A DNA stretch of 64,000 nt from Promicromonospora sukumoe. GTDB taxonomy: Bacteria; Actinomycetota; Actinomycetes; Actinomycetales; Cellulomonadaceae. The stretch is taken from positions 3,100,001 through 3,164,000 of the forward strand of contig NZ_JACGWV010000001.1 in assembly GCF_014137995.1 (NCBI RefSeq). Reading direction: 5' to 3'. The translations under genes and the position numbers were made by a program. Under the pieces are notes generated by a model that did no database searches, had not been told where the DNA came from, and saw only the letters and a program-made list of their open reading frames with translations. The stretch's first letter is position 1, and each line of letters opens with the position of its first letter. This document shows positions 1 to 10,032 of the stretch, one piece after another.

Positions 1-16
1 ACCAGATCGCAGGCCC

Positions 17-46
17 GACGGCGCCCCCTCCCCCGGGGGCGCCGTC
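17..46. terminator. GC-rich hairpin upstream of DUF2277
   Basis: Perfect 12-bp inverted repeat (17-28 with 35-46) around a 6-nt pyrimidine loop. No U-tract follows, as is common in actinobacteria. It probably ends whatever transcription unit lies to the left of the window, just before the promoter of the DUF2277 gene. Confidence 0.65.
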
Positions 47-51
47 CGGCG

Positions 52-57
52 TACGGT
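52..57 (+). promoter_or_regulatory. -10 box TACGGT of a leaderless transcript
   Basis: TACGGT lies 6 nt before the ATG at 64. That spacing puts the transcription start at or next to the A of the start codon, and no Shine-Dalgarno sequence fits between. The same arrangement recurs at many genes in this window. Confidence 0.6.
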
Positions 58-63
58 CGGAGC

Positions 64-387
64 ATGTGCCGAAACATCACCACGCTGCGCGGCCTGGAAC
101 CGGCCGCCACCGACGAGGAGATCACCGCCGCCGCGCTGCAGTTCGTGCGCAAGGTCACGGGCGTGACCAAGGTGAGCGACGCCACGCGCGACCCGGTGGA
201 GCGCGCCACGGCGGAGATCGCCGACATCGTGACGCGCCTGCTCGACGAGCTCCCCGAGCGCCGTCAGCCGCCCAAGACGGTGCCGCCGCTGCGCCGGGCC
301 GAGGTGCAGGCGCGGATCGCGCAGCGCATCAAGGAGCGTGAGGAGCACGAGCGGATGCACGAGCTGGGCATCGCGCACTCGCACTGA
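64..387 (+). CDS. DUF2277 family protein
   Basis: Small soluble protein of 107 aa. It opens with MCRNITTLRGLEPAATDEEI and continues through ALQFVRKVTG, the conserved core of DUF2277, a short family of unknown function found in many bacteria. The second half is charged and helical (a run of RIAQRIKEREEHER) and ends in a His-rich tail. No catalytic motif is visible. It stands alone between an upstream hairpin and cbs, which has its own Shine-Dalgarno sequence. The start is fixed by the family N-terminus and by the -10 box 6 nt upstream. Family assignment is firm; function is unknown. Confidence 0.85.
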   Translation: MCRNITTLRGLEPAATDEEITAAALQFVRKVTGVTKVSDATRDPVERATAEIADIVTRLLDELPERRQPPKTVPPLRRAEVQARIAQRIKEREEHERMHELGIAHSH

Positions 388-510
388 GCGGCCCGCCCCG
401 CTACAGTTGCGGCGTGCTCGCACACCTCTCCTGTTGCTGTCACTGACCACCCACGCCGGTCCGTCAGTCCCCCGCGCGCCGTCGCGCGCGCAGAACAGGA
501 AGAGAAACAG

Positions 511-1878
511 GTGCAGTACGTCAATTCTGTCGTTGACCTTGTCGGCAACACCCCCCTGGTCCGGCTCACCCACGTGACCGAGGGCGTCACCAGCGCCACC
601 GTGCTGGTCAAGCTCGAGTACCTCAACCCCGGCGGCTCCTCGAAGGACCGCATCGCGGGCCGCATCATCGACGCCGCGGAGCGCGAGGGCAAGCTGCTGC
701 CGGGCGGCACCATCGTGGAGCCCACGTCGGGCAACACCGGCGTGGGCCTCGCCCTGGTGGCACAGCAGCGCGGCTACCGCTGCGTCTTCGTGCTCCCCGA
801 CAAGGTGGGCGAGGACAAGCGCAACGTCCTGACCGCGTACGGCGCGGAGGTCGTGGTCACGCCGACGGCGGTCGCACCCGACAGCCCCGAGTCGTACTAC
901 TCGGTGAGCGACCGGCTGGTGCGCGAGATCCCCGGCGCCTTCAAGCCCGACCAGTACTCCAACCCGAACGGCCCCCGGTCGCACTACGAGACCACCGGCC
1001 CGGAGATCTGGCGCGACACCGACGGGCGCGTGACGCACTTCGTCGCCGGCGTCGGCACGGGCGGCACCATCACCGGGACCGGCCGCTACCTGCGCGAGGT
1101 CTCGGGCGACACGGTGCGCATCGCCGGCGCCGACCCCGAGGGCTCGGTCTACTCGGGCGGCACCGGCCGCCCGTACCTGGTCGAGGGCGTGGGCGAGGAC
1201 TTCTGGCCGTCCGCCTACGACCCGGGCGTGCCGCACGAGATCATCGCGGTCAGCGATGCCGAGTCGTTCGCGATGACGCGCCGGCTGGCGCGCGAGGAAG
1301 GCATCCTCGTGGGCGGGTCCAGCGGCATGGCCGTCGTCGCGGCCCTGCGGGCGGCGCGCGACCTGAGCGCCGACGACGTCGTCGTGGTCCTGCTGCCCGA
1401 CGGCGGCCGCGGCTACCTCGGCAAGATCTTCAACGACACCTGGATGCGGTCCTACGGCTTCGCGCCGGCCATCGAGGACCACACCGTCGCGGACGTGCTG
1501 GCCGCCAAGGCCGACCGCACCCCGCCCCTGCTCTACGTGCACCAGACCGACACGGTGCGGGAGGCGATCGACCGCATGACCCGGTCCGGCGTCTCCCAGC
1601 TGCTCGTGCTCACCGCGGAACCACCCGTGGTGCTCGGCGAGATCGCCGGCGCCGTGCACGAGGACGAGCTGCTCGACGGGGTGTTCGCCGGCAAGGCGAA
1701 CCTGTCGGACGAGGTGGGCGGCCTGATCGGCCGGCCCCTGCAGCTCATCGGCGTCAACGAGCCGGTCGGGACGCTGCGCGCGGCCCTGGCCGACGAGACC
1801 GCACTGCTCGTGACCGACGGCGGCAAGGCCCTCGGCGTGGTCTCGCGCTCCGACCTGCTCGACTACCTCGCGGTCTGA
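511..1878 (+). CDS. cbs: cystathionine beta-synthase
   Basis: 455 aa, cytosolic, PLP-dependent. Family role: condenses homocysteine and serine to cystathionine, the first step of reverse transsulfuration. The N-terminal fold-type II domain carries the PLP lysine in GGSSKDR (K45), the substrate loop PTSGNTGVG (71-79) and the phosphate loop GVGTGGTITG (180-189). From about residue 340 there are two CBS domains, as in full-length CBS rather than cysteine synthase. GTG start with AGGAAGAG upstream. metB follows 37 nt after the stop, so the two form an operon linking methionine and cysteine metabolism. Confidence 0.93.
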   Translation: MQYVNSVVDLVGNTPLVRLTHVTEGVTSATVLVKLEYLNPGGSSKDRIAGRIIDAAEREGKLLPGGTIVEPTSGNTGVGLALVAQQRGYRCVFVLPDKVGEDKRNVLTAYGAEVVVTPTAVAPDSPESYYSVSDRLVREIPGAFKPDQYSNPNGPRSHYETTGPEIWRDTDGRVTHFVAGVGTGGTITGTGRYLREVSGDTVRIAGADPEGSVYSGGTGRPYLVEGVGEDFWPSAYDPGVPHEIIAVSDAESFAMTRRLAREEGILVGGSSGMAVVAALRAARDLSADDVVVVLLPDGGRGYLGKIFNDTWMRSYGFAPAIEDHTVADVLAAKADRTPPLLYVHQTDTVREAIDRMTRSGVSQLLVLTAEPPVVLGEIAGAVHEDELLDGVFAGKANLSDEVGGLIGRPLQLIGVNEPVGTLRAALADETALLVTDGGKALGVVSRSDLLDYLAV

Positions 1879-1915
1879 CCCGCACGCACACCTTCGAAGA
1901 GAGACCTGAACTCCC

Positions 1916-3091
1916 ATGACCGACGCCCGACCCAGCCGTTTCGACACGCTCGCCGTCCACGCGGGACAGCACACCGACCCGACCACCGGCGACGCGATCC
2001 CCGCGATCCACGTCACCTCCACCTACGCGCAGGACGGCATCGGCAACCTGCGCGGCGGCTACGAGTACTCGCGCGGCGGCAACCCCACGCGCACGGCCCT
2101 GGAGGAGCAGCTCGCCGCGATCGAGGGCGGCGCGCACGGCATCTCCTTCGCCTCCGGCCTGGCCGCCGAGGACGCGCTGCTGCGCGCCGTCGTCGCCCCC
2201 GGCGACCACGTGCTGGTGCCGAACGACGTCTACGGCGGCACGCACCGCCTGATCCGCACCGTGCACGGCAAGGCCGGCGTGGCGCACACGACCGTGGACA
2301 CCGCCGACCTCGACGCCGTGCGCGCCGCCGTGCGCCCAGAGTCCAAGGTGCTGTGGGTCGAGACGCCGTCGAACCCGCTGATGAAGATCAGCGACATCGC
2401 CGCGCTGGCCGAGCTGGCGCACGAGAACGGCCTGCTGCTGGTGGTCGACAACACGTTCGCCTCCCCCGCGCTGCAGCGCCCGCTCGACCTGGGCGCCGAC
2501 GTCGTGGTGCACTCCACGACCAAGTACCTCGGCGGGCACTCCGACGTCGTGGGCGGCGCCGTCGTCGTCAAGGAGGGGGCCGACGAGCTCGCGGAGCAGG
2601 TGCGGTACGTGCAGTTCGCCGCGGGCGCCGTCTCCGGCCCGTTCGACGCGTTCCTGACCACGCGCGGCATCAAGACGCTGTCCGTGCGCATGCAGCGCCA
2701 CTCCGAGACGGCGCAGACGCTCGCCGAGCGCCTGGTGCACCACCCCGCCGTCGCGCGCGTGCTGTACCCGGGCCTGCCCGACCACCCCGGCCACAAGATC
2801 GCCGCGCACCAGATGTCGCGGTTCGGCGGCATGATCTCGCTGGACCTCGCCGGCGGCGAGGCGGCCGCGCGCACGTTCGCCGAGTCGACCGAGGTGTTCC
2901 TGCTGGCCGAGTCGCTCGGCGGCGTCGAGTCGCTGGTGAACTACCCGAGTGAGATGACCCACGCGTCGGTGCGGGGCACGGAGGCCGAGGTGCCGCCGTC
3001 GATCGTCCGGCTGTCGGTGGGCCTGGAGGACGTGACGGACCTGCTGGACGACGTCCTGCAGGCCCTGGACCGCACGCACGCCGCCCACTGA
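1916..3091 (+). CDS. metB: cystathionine gamma-synthase / gamma-lyase family enzyme
   Basis: 391 aa, PLP-dependent Cys/Met metabolism enzyme (fold type I). The PLP lysine is K203 in VHSTTKYLGGHSD, the cofactor-binding YSRGGNPTR is at 51-59, and VVDNTFASP is at 176-184. In actinobacteria close homologues make cystathionine from O-acylhomoserine and often also cleave it, so with cbs upstream the enzyme could run transsulfuration in either direction. Sequence alone does not decide synthase versus lyase. The start follows a GAGAGA purine stretch. A long hairpin 14 nt past the stop closes the cbs-metB operon. Confidence 0.9.
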   Translation: MTDARPSRFDTLAVHAGQHTDPTTGDAIPAIHVTSTYAQDGIGNLRGGYEYSRGGNPTRTALEEQLAAIEGGAHGISFASGLAAEDALLRAVVAPGDHVLVPNDVYGGTHRLIRTVHGKAGVAHTTVDTADLDAVRAAVRPESKVLWVETPSNPLMKISDIAALAELAHENGLLLVVDNTFASPALQRPLDLGADVVVHSTTKYLGGHSDVVGGAVVVKEGADELAEQVRYVQFAAGAVSGPFDAFLTTRGIKTLSVRMQRHSETAQTLAERLVHHPAVARVLYPGLPDHPGHKIAAHQMSRFGGMISLDLAGGEAAARTFAESTEVFLLAESLGGVESLVNYPSEMTHASVRGTEAEVPPSIVRLSVGLEDVTDLLDDVLQALDRTHAAH

Positions 3092-3105
3092 CCCACCCCC
3101 CTGCT

Positions 3106-3168
3106 CGTTGAGTGCGGGATATTCGCCCTTCGGACGGCTCCGAAAGGGCGAATATCCCGCACTCAACG
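3106..3168. terminator. long inverted repeat after metB
   Basis: A perfect 25-bp inverted repeat (3106-3130 with 3144-3168). The loop itself pairs further with one bulge, leaving a CGGC tetraloop. The stem contains the AT-rich core GGATATTC, unlike a plain GC terminator stem, and no U-tract follows. It probably ends the cbs-metB transcript, but its length and perfection also suit a dispersed repeat element. Confidence 0.7.
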
Positions 3169-3184
3169 ACGTTCCGGGGGCGCT

Positions 3185-3190
3185 TAGGGT
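3185..3190 (+). promoter_or_regulatory. -10 box TAGGGT of a leaderless transcript
   Basis: TAGGGT ends 6 nt before the GTG at 3197, with only a G-run between. It supports GTG 3197 as the start of the small downstream protein. Confidence 0.55.
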
Positions 3191-3196
3191 GGGGGC

Positions 3197-3472
3197 GTGA
3201 CCGAACATGCCCCCGTGAGCGCCGTGATGCACCGGGCCAAGGCGGACGCCCGGGCCTCCCACGTCACCGTGGGACAGGTGCGGCACCTGGCCGGCGGCCG
3301 CGAGGAGATCGACTGCTCCTGCGGCATGACGCTGACCAACGGGCCGCAGTGGTCGCTCGACGAGCACATCCGCCTGCACCGCGCCGAGGCGCGCTACCTG
3401 GCGCTGAGCGAGGTGGCGCCCGCGGGCATGCCGCGGCTCATCCCGGTGGACCCGGCGCGCCTGCCCCGCTGA
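3197..3472 (+). CDS. small hypothetical protein with CxC and HxxxxH motifs
   Basis: 91 aa, soluble, not recognised. The middle reads DCSCGMTLTNGPQWSLDEHIRLHRAEA, with two cysteines in CxC followed by two histidines in HIRLH. That spacing could bind one zinc ion, like a degenerate zinc ribbon or finger (inference). Codon use matches neighbouring genes. It stands alone between the metB hairpin and a small gene on the opposite strand; the two end 21 nt apart, tail to tail. Real gene likely; function unknown. Confidence 0.65.
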   Translation: MTEHAPVSAVMHRAKADARASHVTVGQVRHLAGGREEIDCSCGMTLTNGPQWSLDEHIRLHRAEARYLALSEVAPAGMPRLIPVDPARLPR

Positions 3473-3493
3473 CGCGGGCGGCGCTCGGCCGCG

Positions 3494-3739
3494 TCAGAGC
3501 TCGTCGGGGTCGTCCCAGGACACGCCGCTCGACGCTCCCGAGATGGGGTCGAGCTCGCATCCGGCGAGGTTGCGTGGGGCCTTGGTGACGTCGCCGCCGC
3601 CGAGCAGGCCGCGACGGGTGGCGACGCGGCGGACCGCCGGCGGCGCGATGTGGGCGTAGGAAGCGTTCGACTCGTCGATCAGATCCGTCGGTACCGGATC
3701 GGCAGAGTCGTTGGTGGACTGGGGTTCCGCCGTGATCAT
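3494..3739 (-). CDS. small hypothetical protein
   Basis: 81 aa if it starts at the ATG at 3739; an upstream in-frame ATG at 3775 would add 12 residues. The shorter start is preferred because a GAGTAT hexamer lies 6 nt before it, the leaderless spacing seen across this window. The protein is polar and probably partly disordered. A basic stretch (PPAVRRVATRRGLLGGGDVTK) is followed by an acidic end (WDDPDEL). No domain recognised. It is divergent from glgX. Confidence 0.5.
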   Translation of the reverse strand: MITAEPQSTNDSADPVPTDLIDESNASYAHIAPPAVRRVATRRGLLGGGDVTKAPRNLAGCELDPISGASSGVSWDDPDEL

Positions 3740-3867
3740 GGCCCCATACTCGCAGGAATCGGCCCGCTCGCACATCCGCTTGGCACAGTATTTTGAATTC
3801 TCGTCAAGCCTTCACCCCGACGGCACGCCCACCACGAGATCTCCCCCCGTGCACCCGGCGGGGGTGT

Positions 3868-3873
3868 CATGAT
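3868..3873 (+). promoter_or_regulatory. -10 like box CATGAT deciding the glgX start
   Basis: CATGAT lies 6 nt before ATG 3880. The identical hexamer and spacing precede the mocR-type gene on the other strand (25704-25709). It argues against the longer frame that opens at 3793. Confidence 0.45.
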
Positions 3874-3879
3874 CGTCCG

Positions 3880-6030
<2,151 letters not shown>

Positions 6031-6040
6031 GCTGTCGGCC

Positions 6041-7858
6041 GTGACCGGACCGAGGAGTGGAACCGGAGGCAGCACACCACCGCCCCGCCCGGGCCCTGAC
6101 ATGCCCGTTCCCGGGCCCAGACCGGTGGTGTGGGCCCCGCGTGCCCGCATCATCGAGGTGCTCGTGCCGTACGACCCGTACGAGGAGCCCGAGCACATGC
6201 CGCTGCGCCTCGTGGGCGCGGGTGAACCCGGGTACTGGGGCGCCGACAGCGTGCTCGGGCACGGCACCGACTACGGCTACTCCGTGGACGGCGGCCCGCT
6301 GCTGCCCGACCCGCGCAGCGTGTGGCTGCCGCAGGGCATCCACGGGCCGACGCGCGTCTTCGACCCCGCCTTCGAGTGGACCGACGGCACCTGGTCCCCG
6401 CCCGACCTGTCCACCAGCGTGCTCATGCACGTGGACGTCGAGACCTTCACGCCCGAGGGCACCCTGGACGCCGCCGCGGAGCTGCTGCCCACCATCGCCG
6501 GGCTCGGCGTGCAGGGGGTCGAGCTCGCGCCCGTCGCGGCCTTCGACCCGGCCACCGGCCCCGCCCGCGGCGTGCGCCTCTACTCGGTGCACGAGCCGTA
6601 CGGCGGCCCGCGCGCGCTCCAGCGCTTCGTCGACGCCGCGCACGCCGCGCGCCTCGCCGTCGTGCTCGACATCCCCTACCGCTGGGCCGTGGCCGACGAG
6701 CTCGGCCTGGAGCACTTCGGCCCGTACCTGACGGGCGGCGGCGGCCGGCCCCGCATCGCGCGGCCCGACGTCGGCGACGCGGGCGAGCACGCCCTGCAGG
6801 CGATGCGCCCGCGGACCGGCCAGGTGCCCCTGGACCGGCCGCGCACCGGCCCCATCCAGCTCCGCACCGGCCAGGTCCCGACGATCGGCACCCGGGCCGG
6901 CAAGGTGCCCTCCTCGCCCACGGTCCGCACCGACTACGTGGGCGACCGCATCAACCTCGACGGCAGCGGCAGCCGCGGCCCCCGCGACTTCCTGGTGGAC
7001 GACGCGCGGCACTGGCTGCGCGAGTACCACGTGGACGGCCTGGTGCTCGACGTCGACGCGCTCGTGGACCGCTCCCCCACCCCGTTCCTCGGCGAGCTGG
7101 CCGACTACGTGGTGGGCCTGGGCGAGCAGCTCGAGCGCCGGTTCAGCCTGCTGGTGGACGGCCCCGGCCGCAGCGACCGGCTCACCTCGATCCTGCTGCG
7201 CATCCTGTCGGGCCCCGGCAAGACCGAGGACATCCAGGCGCTGCAGATGCTCGCCGACCTGGTGCACCCGTCGGTGCGCCGCGCCACCCGCCAGAACGGC
7301 GGACGGCGCAGCCGCGTGCGGTCCGGCGCCAGCGTGGTCGAGGACATCACCCGGCTCCCCGCGGCACAGCTCACGGTGCCCTGGGCGGGCGAGGAGAGCC
7401 CCGCCACGGCGCTGCTCGGCGTGGACGACGTCGACATCCGGGCCAGCGTGCTGGCGACCGTGATCCTCGCGGGCAACCCGCTGGTCCTCGACACCGTGCA
7501 CGTCCCGGTGCTGCCGCGCAACGCCAGCGACGAGCGCCTGGCGCGCTGGGCGCGCGACCTGATCACGATCCGCAACGCCATCACCGAGGAGCTGGACCTC
7601 CCCCTGGAGATCCGCTCCACCGCCGACCGGTCGGTCATCGCGGTGCTGCGGGGCAAGCTGGCGTTCGTGCTCAACACCGGCCACGGGCTGGCCGCCCTGC
7701 GCCTCGGGAGCCTGCTGCGGCCCGCCGAGGGCTCCCGGGCACCCCTGCCGGGGGCGTTCCGGCTGGCCGCCGCCTGGGAGCCGGGCGCGACCCGGCTGGT
7801 GGGCGACACGCTGACGGTCCCGCCCCGGATGACGGCCGTGCTGCGCGCGGACACCTGA
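6041..7858 (+). CDS. TreZ-like GH13 protein with degenerate active site
   Basis: 605 aa. It has the layout of malto-oligosyltrehalose trehalohydrolase: ETFTPEGTLDAA, GVELAPVAAF, YSVHEPYGGP, a region like NLDGSGSRGPRDFL, and WLREYHVDG. The catalytic motifs have decayed. Region I, usually DVVYNH, is DIPYRW (210-215). The nucleophile motif GxRxD is GLVLD, keeping D337 but losing the Arg. The acid/base Glu site reads LLVDG (D373), and no NHD region IV was found. Residues 256-290 form a basic insert of RTGQVP-like repeats. It is therefore probably not a normal hydrolase, but may bind glucan or a protein partner (inference). It follows glgX by 10 nt. Confidence 0.75.
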   Translation: MTGPRSGTGGSTPPPRPGPDMPVPGPRPVVWAPRARIIEVLVPYDPYEEPEHMPLRLVGAGEPGYWGADSVLGHGTDYGYSVDGGPLLPDPRSVWLPQGIHGPTRVFDPAFEWTDGTWSPPDLSTSVLMHVDVETFTPEGTLDAAAELLPTIAGLGVQGVELAPVAAFDPATGPARGVRLYSVHEPYGGPRALQRFVDAAHAARLAVVLDIPYRWAVADELGLEHFGPYLTGGGGRPRIARPDVGDAGEHALQAMRPRTGQVPLDRPRTGPIQLRTGQVPTIGTRAGKVPSSPTVRTDYVGDRINLDGSGSRGPRDFLVDDARHWLREYHVDGLVLDVDALVDRSPTPFLGELADYVVGLGEQLERRFSLLVDGPGRSDRLTSILLRILSGPGKTEDIQALQMLADLVHPSVRRATRQNGGRRSRVRSGASVVEDITRLPAAQLTVPWAGEESPATALLGVDDVDIRASVLATVILAGNPLVLDTVHVPVLPRNASDERLARWARDLITIRNAITEELDLPLEIRSTADRSVIAVLRGKLAFVLNTGHGLAALRLGSLLRPAEGSRAPLPGAFRLAAAWEPGATRLVGDTLTVPPRMTAVLRADT

Positions 7859-7914
7859 CCTGGGAACCTGGGTCCAGGGACCGGCGTCGACCGGTGCGAC
7901 CGAGGAGGCGTCCG

Positions 7915-8862
7915 ATGGCGAAGAAGCCGGGAAAGTCGACGGGAAAGAGCGCAGGCTCGAAGAAGGGCACGAGCTCGAAGAAGGGCGCGGCTCCGAAGGA
8001 CGCCGGGCGGGAGCCGGGCGACCTGTGGAGCACGCCCGCCCAGGAGGCCCTGCGGTGGGTGCGCGGCACCGACCTGAGCGCCCTGGACCAGGCGGCGACG
8101 CCCGGCTGGTCGGGCGGGCGCGCCGAGGGCGAGGCGCTGATGGCCGCCCGCGGGCAGGAGCTCGCCGACCTGCAGGAGCGCCTCTTCGCGCACGGCCGCA
8201 CCGGCGGTGACCGGTCGGTGCTGCTCGTGCTGCAGGGCATCGACACTTCCGGCAAGGGCGGCATCGTGCGGCACGTGGTGGGCATGGTGGACCCGCAGGG
8301 CGTGATGCACCGCGGGTTCGGCGTGCCGACCGAGGAGGAGCGGGAGCACGACTACCTGTGGCGCATCCGCAACGCCCTGCCGCGCCCCGGGTTCCTCGGC
8401 GTCTTCGACCGGTCGCACCACGAGCAGGTCCTGGTGGTCCGGGTGGACCGGCTGGAGCCCGTCAAGGTCTGGCGCAAGCACTTCAGCGAGCTGAACGCGT
8501 TCGAGTCCGAGGTGGCGGCGTCGGGCACGGTGATCGTGAAGGCGACGCTCGTCGTGTCGCCCGACGAGCAGAAGAAGCGCCTGTCCAAGCGCCTGGAGCG
8601 GCCCGACAAGCACTGGAAGTACAACCCGAGCGACATCGACGTGCGCCTCAAGCTGCCCGAGTACCTGGCGGCCTACCAGGAGATGCTGGACCGCACGTCC
8701 ACCAAGGACGCGCCCTGGTACGTGGTGCCCGCGGACCGCAAGTGGTACGCCCGCCTGGCCGTCACCGAGCTGCTGACCGACGCCCTGCGGTCGCTGGACC
8801 TGGGCTGGCCGCCCGCCGACTTCGACGTGGCGGCGGAGAAGGCGCGGCTCGCGGAGACGTGA
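7915..8862 (+). CDS. ppk2: PPK2-family polyphosphate kinase
   Basis: 315 aa, cytosolic. PPK2 enzymes transfer phosphate between polyphosphate and nucleotides. The P-loop is GIDTSGKGG (108-116, K114), followed by the second conserved motif FDRS (164-167), a lid region rich in Arg/Lys, and RLKLPEYLAAYQEML near the end. It resembles the subgroup annotated polyphosphate:nucleotide phosphotransferase. The first 30 residues are a low-complexity K/S/G tail (KKPGKSTGKSAGSKK), probably disordered and possibly a polyphosphate-binding polycationic tail (inference). Start ATG 7915 with GAGGAGG 6 nt upstream; the open frame extending further upstream is a shadow of the TreZ-like gene. Confidence 0.9.
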   Translation: MAKKPGKSTGKSAGSKKGTSSKKGAAPKDAGREPGDLWSTPAQEALRWVRGTDLSALDQAATPGWSGGRAEGEALMAARGQELADLQERLFAHGRTGGDRSVLLVLQGIDTSGKGGIVRHVVGMVDPQGVMHRGFGVPTEEEREHDYLWRIRNALPRPGFLGVFDRSHHEQVLVVRVDRLEPVKVWRKHFSELNAFESEVAASGTVIVKATLVVSPDEQKKRLSKRLERPDKHWKYNPSDIDVRLKLPEYLAAYQEMLDRTSTKDAPWYVVPADRKWYARLAVTELLTDALRSLDLGWPPADFDVAAEKARLAET

Positions 8863-8871
8863 GCGACGGCG

Positions 8872-8896
8872 CGCTGGTCGAGCCTGTCGAGACCCG
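8872..8896 (+). repeat. 25-bp dispersed repeat, copy 1
   Basis: This sequence occurs again, in inverted orientation, at 62171-62195. It contains GGTCGAGCCTGTCGAGACC, an imperfect palindrome. Both copies sit between the stop codons of convergent genes (here ppk2 and zapE), so they may act in transcription termination or be copies of a genome-wide repeat family. Confidence 0.75.
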
Positions 8897-9979
8897 TCAG
8901 TTCGCGCTCGGGACGAGCCGACGCCCCTCCTCGGCCAGCGCACCGAGCCGCGACAGCGCCCGGAAGTACTTCTTGCGGTACCCGCCGGCCAGCATCTCCT
9001 CGGTGAACAGGCCGCGGGTGTCCCCCGCGCCGGCCAGCAGCACGGGCACGTCGCGGTCGTAGAGCCGGTCCACGAGCACCACGAGGCGCAGCGCCACGGC
9101 CTGCGCCGTCACCGGGTGCACACCGGTCAGGGCGACCACGGAGACGCCGTCGAGCAGCGCGCCGTAACGGCTGGGGTGCACCGTGGCGAGGTGCTCCAGC
9201 AGGTCGTCGAACGCGTCCAGCGTGGCGCCCGGGCGGGCCGCGGCGGCCGCGACCTCGTCGACCGTCAGCGGCTCCGGGTCGGTGACGACGTCGCGGTGGC
9301 GGTAGTCCTCGCCGTCGACCCGCAGGGTCTCGAAGCGGTCGGACAGCGCCTTGATCTCGCGCGCGAAGTCCTGGGCGGCGAACCTGCCCTCGCCGAGCGC
9401 GCCGGGCAGCGTGTTCGACGTCGCGGCCAGGGCCACGCCGCGGTCGGCGAGCTCGCGCATGAGGCGCGACATGAGGGTGGTGTCGCCGGCGTCGTCGAGC
9501 TCGAACTCGTCGATGCAGACCAGCTTCTTCGCGGCCAGCGCCTCGACCGTGGGGAGGAACCCGAGGGCCCCGACGAGGTTGGTGTACTCGACGAACGTGC
9601 CGTACGCGGCCTTGTCCGGGCCGAGCGCCTCATCGACGGCGTGGGCGAGCGAGGTGAGCAGGTGCGTCTTGCCGACGCCGAAGCCGCCGTCGAGGTAGAC
9701 CGCGGGGGCCGGCTGGCGGCGGGCGAACAGGCCGCGCCGCGGGGCCGTGATCTGCTGGGCGATCTCCTGCAGCCGGGTCAGCGCCCCGCCCTGGCTGGGG
9801 TGGGCCGGGTTGGCGCGGTAGGTCGCGAACCGGGCGGCGGCGAAGTGCCGCGGCGGCACCAGGTCGGTGACGAGCCGGTCGACGGGGACCTGCGGCCGGA
9901 CGGCGCTGAGGGCTGCCTGGGTGGTGCGGGCGGCCTCGGTGGTCCGGGCGGTCTGCGCGTCGGTGGTGGGGGCTGTCAC
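8897..9979 (-). CDS. zapE: cell division AFG1-like ATPase ZapE
   Basis: 360 aa, P-loop ATPase of the AFG1/ZapE family, which in E. coli associates with the divisome. The N-terminal stretch includes LVPPRHF and FATYRANPAHPSQ, typical of the family. Walker A is GGFGVGKTHL (K104), Walker B is VCIDEFELDD (D156-E157), and the sensor-like motif ATSNTLPGAL follows. The GTG at 9979 is preceded by TAATCT with an 8-nt gap, a leaderless layout. The gene is convergent with ppk2 (34 nt between stops, occupied by a dispersed repeat) and followed on its 5' side by the SDR gene on the same strand. Confidence 0.92.
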   Translation of the reverse strand: MTAPTTDAQTARTTEAARTTQAALSAVRPQVPVDRLVTDLVPPRHFAAARFATYRANPAHPSQGGALTRLQEIAQQITAPRRGLFARRQPAPAVYLDGGFGVGKTHLLTSLAHAVDEALGPDKAAYGTFVEYTNLVGALGFLPTVEALAAKKLVCIDEFELDDAGDTTLMSRLMRELADRGVALAATSNTLPGALGEGRFAAQDFAREIKALSDRFETLRVDGEDYRHRDVVTDPEPLTVDEVAAAAARPGATLDAFDDLLEHLATVHPSRYGALLDGVSVVALTGVHPVTAQAVALRLVVLVDRLYDRDVPVLLAGAGDTRGLFTEEMLAGGYRKKYFRALSRLGALAEEGRRLVPSAN

Positions 9980-10032
9980 GAAGCAGAAGATTACCGGCGC
10001 GTCAGGTCACGGGGCGTGCCAGGAGAGCAACG

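Noticed and set aside
6322..7914. In-frame N-terminal extension of ppk2 through the whole TreZ-like gene
   Set aside because: The extension is Arg/Ala-rich shadow sequence; ATG 7915 has a strong ribosome-binding site and gives the normal PPK2 length.
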